From positions 1 through 10,206 of the forward strand of contig JAMOPZ010000285.1 in the NCBI GenBank assembly GCA_027064245.1: DNA of 10,206 bases. The letters run 5' to 3'. Made by a program: the position numbers and the translations under genes. The stretch is from Campylobacterales bacterium (GTDB taxonomy: Bacteria > Campylobacterota > Campylobacteria > Campylobacterales > Arcobacteraceae). Shown one piece after another: positions 1 to 6,107 of the stretch; the first letter of the stretch is position 1, and each line of letters begins with the position of its first letter. The notes beneath the pieces were generated by a model. The model made no database searches, was not told where the DNA came from, and saw only the letters and a list, made by a program, of their open reading frames with translations.

Positions 1-271
1 TCCTCCTGATAGTACAAGTTCATATAAAGATAATTGGGAGCTTTCCACTGCTCGTGCTGTAAGTGTTGTAAAAGAACTTATAAAAGATAGAATTGATCCA
101 AAGAAGATTGAAGCTGCTGGAAAAGCAGAGTTTGACCCAATTACCTCAAATGCTACAGAAGCAGGAAGAGCTAAAAATAGAAGAGTTGATTTGCAATTTT
201 TCTCACTTGATAGTGGAACAAAAGATAAAGCTCAAAAGAGTATATTAGATACAACCGCGAAGGTAAAATAG
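1..271 (+). CDS. OmpA/MotB-type peptidoglycan-binding protein, C-terminal part (5' end outside window)
   Basis: An open frame enters from the left edge (first complete codon at base 2) and ends at TAG 269-271, giving the last 89 residues. It shows the hallmarks of an OmpA-family C-terminal domain: a start resembling PPDSSSYKDNWELSTARA, then a run of the type A-A-G-K-A-E-F, then GRAKNRRVDLQFF. The Asp/Arg pair in this fold binds the diaminopimelate of peptidoglycan. A charged tail of about 20 residues follows. The NWELSTARA form and the position directly before fliP suggest a MotB-like or flagellar-associated anchoring protein. The N-terminal half, which would show whether it carries a MotB membrane helix and plug, is missing. 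It could equally be a general OmpA-like protein. The domain call is secure; the MotB role is inferred. Confidence 0.85.
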   Translation, partial: PPDSTSSYKDNWELSTARAVSVVKELIKDRIDPKKIEAAGKAEFDPITSNATEAGRAKNRRVDLQFFSLDSGTKDKAQKSILDTTAKVK

Positions 272-1006
272 TTGAAGAAAATAATTATACTTTTTTTGCT
301 ATTAAGTACCAACTTACTTGTTGGGGCAGATGCAATTCCAACAGTAAATCTTAGTTTAAGTGCTCCAAATTCTCCAGAACAACTAGTAACTAGTCTGAAT
401 TTATTGGTTGTTCTTACTATACTTGTGTTAGCACCATCTATGGTATTTATTGGAACAAGCTTTTTAAGACTTATTGTAGTTTTTTCATTTTTACGTCAAG
501 CTTTAGGAACGCAGCAGATGCCTCCAAATCAAGTTTTGGTAGCACTAGCTTTAATTTTAACATTTTTTATTATGGAACCAATTGCTACGAACTCTTATAA
601 TATAGCAGTAAAGCCATATTTAGCTCAAGAGATAGGTTATCAAGAAGCATTTGTAAAAGGTGTTCAACCTTTTAAAGCTTTTATGGTTAGAAATACGAGG
701 GAAAAAGATTTAGCTCTATTTTTTCGTATAAGAAAACTTGAAAATCCTAAAAATATAGAAGATGTTCCACTCACTGTGGCAATGCCAGCTTTTATAATAA
801 GTGAGTTAAAAACAGCTTTTCAGATAGGCTTTTTGCTATATCTTCCATTTTTAGTCATAGATATGGTAGTGGCTTCAGTACTCATGAGTATGGGTATGAT
901 GATGCTTCCACCTGTTATGATTTCTTTACCATTTAAGCTATTAGTCTTTGTTTTAGTTGATGGTTGGAATTTATTAGTAGGTAACCTTGTAGCTAGCTTT
1001 CATTAG
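272..1006 (+). CDS. fliP: Flagellar type III export gate protein FliP
   Basis: This 244-residue membrane protein is a core component of the flagellar protein export gate (the FliPQR complex) at the centre of the basal body. It has a cleavable-type signal sequence (residues 1 to about 20), a hydrophobic helix at about 41-70 followed by FLRQALGTQQMPPNQ, a helix at about 86-105, a cytosolic or periplasmic loop at about 110-165, and the two family signatures: PAFIISELKTAFQIGF (172-187) and SMGMMMLPPVMISLPFKLL (206-224). The Met cluster at 209-211 matches the methionine-rich gate loop known for the family. Length is normal for FliP. The start is TTG at 272-274, immediately after the upstream TAG, with AAGG at 260-263 as the ribosome binding site, so it is probably cotranscribed and coupled to the OmpA/MotB-type gene. 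Its stop overlaps the stop of the convergent kinase gene. Confidence 0.97.
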   Translation: MKKIIILFLLLSTNLLVGADAIPTVNLSLSAPNSPEQLVTSLNLLVVLTILVLAPSMVFIGTSFLRLIVVFSFLRQALGTQQMPPNQVLVALALILTFFIMEPIATNSYNIAVKPYLAQEIGYQEAFVKGVQPFKAFMVRNTREKDLALFFRIRKLENPKNIEDVPLTVAMPAFIISELKTAFQIGFLLYLPFLVIDMVVASVLMSMGMMMLPPVMISLPFKLLVFVLVDGWNLLVGNLVASFH

Positions 1007-2865
1007 TATAGTGGAATTGTTATTATAAATATTGCCCCTTTATCTTTATTTTCAAAAGTAAGGGTACCATGAAAATTATTTTCAACAATCATTTTTGACA
1101 TATAAAGACCTATACCCGTTCCTTGAGATTTAAATTTTGTAGTAAAATATGGTATAAAAATTTTATCTTTTATGTCATCTGAAATTCCAAGAGCATTATC
1201 TTCTATTGAAATAATTACTTGATTATCGTTAATTTTAGTATTAATATATACTTTTGGATTTTTTATTTTATTTGAAGATAAAGCATCTTTTGCATTATTT
1301 AAAATATTTAACATTACTTGTTCTAATTTTTGTTTATCTCCTTGCAACATTATGTCTTTTTCACAAAAACTAGATAAATCTATGTGATTATTAGTAAATG
1401 AGTCTTGTGTGATATCAACTGTATTTTTTATTAAATCTTTTAGTTTAAATTCATTATATTTAATATTTGGTTTAAAAAAATCACGAAATACATCTATAGT
1501 TTTTGAAAGATGTATGATATTTTTTTCCATTCTAGTTAGACTTGTTCTTAAAATATCTTTTGTAAGTTTATTATTTTCATCTAGTAAAATTATTTTACTT
1601 AATGATAATCCGATTGCATTTAATGGTTGTTTCCATTGGTGAGAGATATTACCTAGCATTTCACCAAGTGCTGCTAATTTATTTTGATGCTCTGCTAATA
1701 ATAGTTTCTTTTTATTTATTTTTAATTCTTTTATCACATTATTTTTATATCGTATAAAGATTTCTTCTATTTTTTTAGTTATTATTATTAATATAACAGC
1801 TAGTAGTACTCCAGAAATTAGCAAAAGAAAAATTATCTTTAAAATAGATTTACTTGATTGTTCTTTTAACTTATCTTTTTTTAGTTCTATTATTTCATCT
1901 ATATAGTCTGTATATTCAGTTGCTTCTATAATCCATCTCCAAGAATCAATACTATCTACATAGGATATTTTTTTTATATGTTTATTTGTATAATTTATAA
2001 AACCACCACCATTTTGTGCAATTTTTATACTTTTATCAAGAGTAAATTTATTGTTTTCTCTTTTCTCATTAATAATGTTTTGTCTTAATATAGATTTTTT
2101 TGCATGTGTTAATAATTCTCCATTATAAGTGTATACAGAGAAGTAACCACTTGTATCATATTTTAGATTTTCTATTTCATTTAAGATTGTTTTTTGTAAG
2201 TCTTTTTCAAAATCGACAACATACTCTCCTGTTCCGACAAACAAATCAAGTAGTTTAAAGTATCTGTTATATCCAATTTTTTTATAATTTATAGCTAAAT
2301 TATATGGTTTTCTCCAATACCAAGTATAAAATGTACTACCATTTTTTTTAACTAGTTTAGCAGTATTTTTTACAACAAAATCACCTTCAATATCTTGATA
2401 GTTTGAAAAATCTGTTCCTTCTAGATCAGGGCTAATTGGTAATAAAATATTTTTTAAATCCATTGAATATATAAAATAATAACCTCTTCCATTATGAAAT
2501 CTTATAGGTCTTAAAGCATCTTTTACCAATTTTAGAATTTCTTTTTTACTTTTACTTTTATTTTGTATATAGATATTTAAAATTATTGCATATGCTTCAT
2601 CTACTCTAGATTTTAGATTCTTTTTTAGATTTGATTCAGCAAGTTTTTTTTTGTACTTTATACTTCTAATTAGAGAGTTAACTTCATTTTTAACCATATT
2701 TTTTTCTGTTTTTATGTAGTTATGTTTGATATCAGCTATTGCTTCATCTCTATGAAGAATAGTATTTCTAAAAACTATATAACTTGTAGAAATAAAAAAC
2801 AATATACCTATAACAGCTGGTACAATTTTTATGAGTAAAAGTATTTTTTTTTCTTCTTTATTCAT
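1003..2865 (-). CDS. Double-Cache membrane sensor histidine kinase
   Basis: This 620-residue sensor kinase has a membrane helix at about 9-31, a large extracytoplasmic region (32-340) with two Cache-like halves (the first around GRGYYFIYSMD, 126-136; the second around TSGYFSVYTYNGELLTHA, 238-255), and a second helix at about 342-363. The catalytic core follows: H-box GNISHQWKQPLNAIG with phospho-acceptor His409, N-box NILNNAKDAL (520-529), G1 box DNALGIS (556-562), F-box FIPYFTTK (570-577) and G2 box GTGIGLYMSK (582-591). Cache halves usually bind small organic acids, amino acids or related ligands outside the cell; the ligand here is unknown. There is no clear HAMP and no attached receiver, so it should phosphorylate separate regulators, most likely the two encoded just upstream in the operon. 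The ATG overlaps the end of the GGDEF gene by 8 bases (ATGAATAA), which points to translational coupling. The G1 box has Leu where Gly is usual. Confidence 0.93.
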   Translation of the reverse strand: MNKEEKKILLLIKIVPAVIGILFFISTSYIVFRNTILHRDEAIADIKHNYIKTEKNMVKNEVNSLIRSIKYKKKLAESNLKKNLKSRVDEAYAIILNIYIQNKSKSKKEILKLVKDALRPIRFHNGRGYYFIYSMDLKNILLPISPDLEGTDFSNYQDIEGDFVVKNTAKLVKKNGSTFYTWYWRKPYNLAINYKKIGYNRYFKLLDLFVGTGEYVVDFEKDLQKTILNEIENLKYDTSGYFSVYTYNGELLTHAKKSILRQNIINEKRENNKFTLDKSIKIAQNGGGFINYTNKHIKKISYVDSIDSWRWIIEATEYTDYIDEIIELKKDKLKEQSSKSILKIIFLLLISGVLLAVILIIITKKIEEIFIRYKNNVIKELKINKKKLLLAEHQNKLAALGEMLGNISHQWKQPLNAIGLSLSKIILLDENNKLTKDILRTSLTRMEKNIIHLSKTIDVFRDFFKPNIKYNEFKLKDLIKNTVDITQDSFTNNHIDLSSFCEKDIMLQGDKQKLEQVMLNILNNAKDALSSNKIKNPKVYINTKINDNQVIISIEDNALGISDDIKDKIFIPYFTTKFKSQGTGIGLYMSKMIVENNFHGTLTFENKDKGAIFIITIPLY

Positions 2866-4183
2866 TTATAAGTGCATTTAAGTTAAATTTAAACCCATCT
2901 TTCCCAGTTTTTTTTATTTCATACATAGAATTATCTGCATTTTGAAGTAGTTCTTCTTTGGACTTTTTCATTTTATTTGGGTCGTATATATCTATTCCAA
3001 TAGAAGAAGTCATTTTTATTTTTATTTTTTTATTTATAATATAATTAGACCTTAATTTTTTTAATATTTCTTTGGTAAGATTTTTAATTTCATTTTTATT
3101 TGATATACCTTCTAATATAATTATAAACTCATCACCACCAATTCTTGCAAGAGTATCTATTTTTCGTATTGATTTTTGCATTCTACAAGTTGCTTGTATC
3201 AGCACTATATCTCCTATCTTATGTCCATATTTATCATTTATTTTTTTAAATCCATCAAAATCTAAAAACATTACAGCAAAACAAGTTTTATCTCTGTTAC
3301 TTCTTAGTATTGCTTGATTTAATCTGTCATTTAATAATACTCTATTAGGAATACCTGTTAATACATCGTGATTGATTGTATGTTGAAGTGTCAATTCTCT
3401 TTTTTTCTCATTTGTTTTATCTTGAATAGTTTTTAATAGTGCATATATATTATTATTTTCATCTTTTAAAGGTATGGTTTTTATATCTAGATATAATTTA
3501 TTACCATTTTTACTAATAATTTCATGTAAACGCATAATGCTATGTCCTACATTAATAGCTTCTATATTATCACATTTGTGACTTTGATTATTACAAAAAT
3601 TATCAAATCCATGTAGTGCTTTATGACATTTGATAGGTTTATCTTTTGTCCAAAATCCATTATTTTTTATTTTTTTATTTGCAAATAATACGTTATGATT
3701 TAAATCAGTAACCATCATAGGTTCAGGAAATTCATTTAGGATTGATTGCATCAGAAGATTTTTCTTTTTTAAATCTCTATTTTTTAAAATATGACTAGAT
3801 TCTTTTGCTAAAATATTTAATAGATCTCTAACATTAGTTGGTTTTACTACATAGCCTGAAATTTTATATTTAATTGCTTTTAAGAAAGTATTTATGTCTG
3901 TAAATACAGTATGTAATACAATAGTCGCTTCGCTGTCTATTTCTCTTATTTTTTCAGCCATATCAAGACCATCCATTAGAGGCATACCATAATCAGTTAA
4001 AATTATATCTGGATGATATTTTAAAAATTTTTCTAAGCCATCTTTACCATTTACTGCACTATGACATTTTTTGAAATATACATTAAATAATTCACATAAT
4101 TCTTCAAGTTCACTTTGATCATCTTCAACAATAAGAATTGTAATATTTTCAAAAAGAGAATAATCTATATTTACTTTGTTCAA
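2858..4183 (-). CDS. Response regulator with PAS and GGDEF domains (diguanylate cyclase)
   Basis: This 441-residue soluble protein has three parts. The receiver domain (about 13-130) has acidic residues E20, D21 and D22, phospho-acceptor D64 in LTDYGMP and K114 in VKP. A PAS-like domain (about 145-255) carries an unusual Cys/His cluster: C186, H191, C197, H202 and C204. The GGDEF domain (about 270-435) has the metal and substrate residues LDFDGFKKIND (307-317), the active site ARIGGDEF (346-353) and an intact inhibitory RxxD site (R340-D343), so it should make c-di-GMP with product inhibition. No EAL or HD-GYP domain is present. Phosphorylation of the receiver presumably tunes cyclase activity. 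The start is TTG at 4181-4183, overlapping the upstream regulator's stop as TTGA; it is the only start in phase with a full receiver domain. It is probably a partner of the downstream Cache kinase. Confidence 0.93.
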   Translation of the reverse strand: MNKVNIDYSLFENITILIVEDDQSELEELCELFNVYFKKCHSAVNGKDGLEKFLKYHPDIILTDYGMPLMDGLDMAEKIREIDSEATIVLHTVFTDINTFLKAIKYKISGYVVKPTNVRDLLNILAKESSHILKNRDLKKKNLLMQSILNEFPEPMMVTDLNHNVLFANKKIKNNGFWTKDKPIKCHKALHGFDNFCNNQSHKCDNIEAINVGHSIMRLHEIISKNGNKLYLDIKTIPLKDENNNIYALLKTIQDKTNEKKRELTLQHTINHDVLTGIPNRVLLNDRLNQAILRSNRDKTCFAVMFLDFDGFKKINDKYGHKIGDIVLIQATCRMQKSIRKIDTLARIGGDEFIIILEGISNKNEIKNLTKEILKKLRSNYIINKKIKIKMTSSIGIDIYDPNKMKKSKEELLQNADNSMYEIKKTGKDGFKFNLNALINE

Positions 4184-4872
4184 GCTATATCCTTCAGCTT
4201 TATCATGTATTTATTGCCATATATATTTTGAATTAAATCAGTAGATGTTAATTTCTTTCTTAATCCATATATTACATTTCGTATATTTTTAGGATTGTAT
4301 TCTTTTGTGGTATGACTCCATATATAGTAAAAAATTTTTTCACCATCAACAGGTATATTAGGATTTTCTAATAGTATTTTTAAAAGTTTTATTTCACTAG
4401 TAGTTAGCTTTACAGGTTTGTTTTGATTTAAAAGAATATTTGCTTCTTTTTTCCAAAAAAGTCCATTATCTAAACAAATTATACTTTTTGAGACTTCTAG
4501 TTTTTTTATACATAAGTTTAAACTATTTTTTAATTTTACTGAAGTAAGAGGTTTTATGAGATAATCCACAATATCTAGTCTTATAGCTTTTAGTAGTTTT
4601 TCTTTATCATCATGTGCACTAATGATAACTATCGGTATACTTTCTCCTTGATTTTTTATTGTTGATATAAAAGAGAAGCCATCAGTTTCAGGCATTTCTA
4701 TATCTGTAAATATTATATTTGGCTTTTTTAAATTTACAAGATCTAAAGCATCTTTTGCATTTGAAGATTTATAAATTTTTGCAAATAATAAAGTAAAGTA
4801 ATCTACCATTCCATCAAGAGATTCTAAGTCATCATCAACTACTAAAGCTGTATATTTTTTAAGTCTTTTCAT
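4180..4872 (-). CDS. OmpR/PhoB-type response regulator (receiver plus winged helix)
   Basis: This 230-residue DNA-binding response regulator has a receiver domain (1 to about 125) with the acidic pocket D13-D15, phospho-acceptor D57 in FTDIEMPETDGF, S85 and K107 in the IKP motif. A C-terminal winged-helix effector domain (about 145-228) includes LTTSEIKLLKILLENPN (157-172) and the recognition region NPKNIRNVIYGLRKKL (193-208). It is the first gene of a three-gene operon with the GGDEF regulator and the Cache kinase (4-base overlap at its stop). The ATG at 4870-4872 has only a weak purine-rich ribosome binding site (GAGAG). Targets are unknown; autoregulation or control of nearby motility genes is possible but not shown. 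Confidence 0.93.
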   Translation of the reverse strand: MKRLKKYTALVVDDDLESLDGMVDYFTLLFAKIYKSSNAKDALDLVNLKKPNIIFTDIEMPETDGFSFISTIKNQGESIPIVIISAHDDKEKLLKAIRLDIVDYLIKPLTSVKLKNSLNLCIKKLEVSKSIICLDNGLFWKKEANILLNQNKPVKLTTSEIKLLKILLENPNIPVDGEKIFYYIWSHTTKEYNPKNIRNVIYGLRKKLTSTDLIQNIYGNKYMIKLKDIA

Positions 4873-4913
4873 GAACGATGCTCTCTTCTATATATAGTAT
4901 TAAATATACAAAT

Positions 4914-4922
4914 ATTATATCA
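4914..4922 (-). promoter_or_regulatory. Extended -10 promoter for the signalling operon
   Basis: On the minus strand this reads TGATATAAT, a perfect extended -10 element (TGn plus TATAAT at 4919-4914). No good -35 is visible (AAGACA lies somewhat too far upstream), which is normal for Campylobacterota promoters and for extended -10 promoters. It predicts transcription starting near 4907 and a leader of about 35 bases before the ATG of the response regulator. It lies in the 98-base gap (4873-4970) after the znuA-like gene; that gap shows no convincing terminator hairpin. Confidence 0.6.
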
Positions 4923-4970
4923 CAAGAGTGTCTTTATACTGTCTTTTTTTAAAGTATAATTTAAAATTAA

Positions 4971-5801
4971 TTAATTTGCTATGTCCTTTGCAAAATCTAT
5001 AAGATTTTTACTCCAGTATAAACTTAATGGGCTTACTTTTTTGACGGGTATTTGGAGTTCATTTGCTATTTGTTTTGCTATTGCATCTGAAAATTCTGGT
5101 GAGGTAAATATAACACTTACTTTGTTCTCTTTGGCTTCTTCTATTAGATGCTTTAACTCTTTAGGTTTTGGGTTCTTCCCTGCTATTTCTATAGATATTT
5201 GAGTTAAGTTGTACTCCTTTGCAAAATATCCCCAAGATGGATGAAAAACCATAAAATTATAATGTTTTTGTTTTAAAATACTTTTTATCTTTTTGTCTGT
5301 ATTTTCTATGTGTAATAAAAAATTATTTAAATTATTTTTATAGTAATTTTTATTTTTTTTATCAATATTTACAAGAGCATTGTATATGTTTTTTGCTATT
5401 ATTTTTACATTTGTTGGATTAGTCCATATATGAGGGTCTTTTTTTTCATTATGTTCATTTTCATTATGAGAATGACCTTTTATACTTATCTTTCTAATAC
5501 CTTTAGAAATATTTACTATTTTCATATTGGAATTTTGATTTTTAAATCTATCTAACCATACTTTTTCGAACTCAACTCCTATACTAAAATAGATATTTGC
5601 TTTTGATATGGCCTTCATTTGTGATGGTTTTGGCTCATAAGTATGTGGAGAGTTGCCTGGTTTTACCATTATAGTTATATCTACTTTATTACCACCAATT
5701 GCTTGCAAAAATGTTTTTTGAGGTAAAATACTTACTATAGTATTTATTTTTGCAAATAAAAAAGTGTTGATAATAAGTACTAATATTGTTATTTTTTTCA
5801 T
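4971..5801 (-). CDS. znuA: ZnuA-like periplasmic zinc/manganese-binding protein (cluster A-I)
   Basis: This 276-residue solute-binding protein of the zinc/manganese ABC uptake family carries a signal peptide (1-17, MKKITILVLIINTFLFA). Metal-ligand histidines are visible at H53 (NSPHTYEP), H124 (DPHIWTNP) and H187 (FHPSWGYF). A short His/acid-rich loop (H110, H112, H117) lies between the first two, as in zinc-specific ZnuA proteins, where it is longer. A long linking helix at about 150-178 separates the two lobes. The usual fourth ligand, an Asp in a DPL-type motif near the C-terminus, is here S257 in VSPLS, so coordination may differ. Length is close to normal. No permease or ATPase partner is in the window, so it must work with a transporter encoded elsewhere. 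It has its own promoter and no visible Shine-Dalgarno sequence. Zinc is likely; manganese or another metal is not excluded. Confidence 0.88.
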   Translation of the reverse strand: MKKITILVLIINTFLFAKINTIVSILPQKTFLQAIGGNKVDITIMVKPGNSPHTYEPKPSQMKAISKANIYFSIGVEFEKVWLDRFKNQNSNMKIVNISKGIRKISIKGHSHNENEHNEKKDPHIWTNPTNVKIIAKNIYNALVNIDKKNKNYYKNNLNNFLLHIENTDKKIKSILKQKHYNFMVFHPSWGYFAKEYNLTQISIEIAGKNPKPKELKHLIEEAKENKVSVIFTSPEFSDAIAKQIANELQIPVKKVSPLSLYWSKNLIDFAKDIAN

Positions 5802-5807
5802 AATATA

Positions 5808-5836
5808 ATTATAGTCAAAAACGTTCTACATGTAAA
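5808..5836 (-). promoter_or_regulatory. Near-consensus sigma-70 promoter of znuA, predicting a leaderless mRNA
   Basis: On the minus strand a -35 TTTACA (5836-5831), a 17-base spacer and a -10 TATAAT (5813-5808) match the sigma-70 consensus at 11 of 12 positions. Six bases separate the -10 from the ATG at 5801, so the usual start site would be the A of the start codon. Two perfect palindromes overlap the elements: TACATGTA at 5827-5834 (over the -35) and TATAATTATA at 5804-5813 (over the -10). Either could be a repressor site, but neither is a recognised Zur or Fur box. Confidence 0.7.
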
Positions 5837-5849
5837 GCTGAAAGTTAGA

Positions 5850-6107
5850 CTATTTTTTACTACAGCCATTAGCATTTACTTTATCCAATAAAGGAGTTTT
5901 TTTACATTTATCATATAGATTTATAACACCATCATTATCACTATCTAATGCACAACCATATTTGTCGACTTCTGCTAAGGAAGGTGTATTTTTACAGATA
6001 TCAATATAGTCATATACTCCATCATTATCACTATCTATTTGTATATTTTTTGTAGCACAGCCTGTTAAAAATATTGATATAATTAAAGTAGTATATATGG
6101 TTTTCAT
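5850..6107 (-). CDS. Small lipoprotein with two thrombospondin type-3 calcium-binding repeats
   Basis: This 85-residue protein has a lipoprotein signal peptide ending in the lipobox LTGC (lipid-attached Cys17, next residue Ala, so outer-membrane sorting is likely). The mature part is almost entirely two 30-residue repeats of the pattern DSDNDGVxxxxDxCxxTPxxxxVxxxGC, with calcium-type Asp loops at 25-36 and 55-66 and Cys38, Cys52, Cys68 and Cys82, which could form disulfides. Such repeats normally link a beta-barrel to an OmpA domain, but here the protein stops three residues after the second repeat, with no OmpA remnant downstream. The ATG shares one base with the stop of the coiled-coil gene (TAATG), and its strong GGAGGAGGA ribosome binding site lies inside that gene's Gly codons, so the two are translationally coupled. 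The partner or role in the envelope is unknown. Confidence 0.85.
   Translation of the reverse strand: MKTIYTTLIISIFLTGCATKNIQIDSDNDGVYDYIDICKNTPSLAEVDKYGCALDSDNDGVINLYDKCKKTPLLDKVNANGCSKK
5929..6037 (-). repeat. 19-base direct repeat encoding the two DSDNDGV calcium loops
   Basis: The same 19 bases (ccatcattatcactatcta on the plus strand) occur at 5929-5947 and 6019-6037, exactly 90 bases apart. They encode the DSDNDGV core of each thrombospondin type-3 repeat, with perfect identity at DNA level. This suggests a fairly recent internal duplication or gene conversion of one 30-codon unit. Confidence 0.85.

Noticed and set aside
1409..1642. Plus-strand open frame inside the Cache kinase gene
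   Set aside because: It is antisense to the conserved H-box and N-box region of the kinase, has no ribosome binding site and no recognisable domain.
2840..2870. Poly-T/A runs as phase-variable tracts
   Set aside because: Runs of 7-9 A or T are common throughout this AT-rich window, and the genes containing them are intact; no long G/C tract of the Campylobacter phase-variation type is present.
3072..3317. Plus-strand open frame inside the GGDEF gene
   Set aside because: It is antisense to the GGDEF active-site region and its hydrophobic look comes from reversed AT-rich codons.
4923..4970. Intrinsic terminator after znuA
   Set aside because: Only 5-base AT arms (CTTTA/TAAAG) around an A-run are visible; there is no GC-bearing stem followed by a U-tract.
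4981..5202. Plus-strand open frame inside znuA
   Set aside because: It lies opposite the conserved C-terminal lobe of the binding protein and resembles no family.
5804..5834. Palindromes over the znuA promoter as a Zur or Fur operator
   Set aside because: TACATGTA and TATAATTATA are short and likely to occur by chance in DNA this AT-rich; neither matches a Zur or Fur consensus I can recall well enough to call.
5841..5860. Frameshift at the A-run ending the lipoprotein gene, hiding an OmpA domain
   Set aside because: Only 48 bases separate its stop from the znuA start, and none of the frames there continues into OmpA-like sequence.
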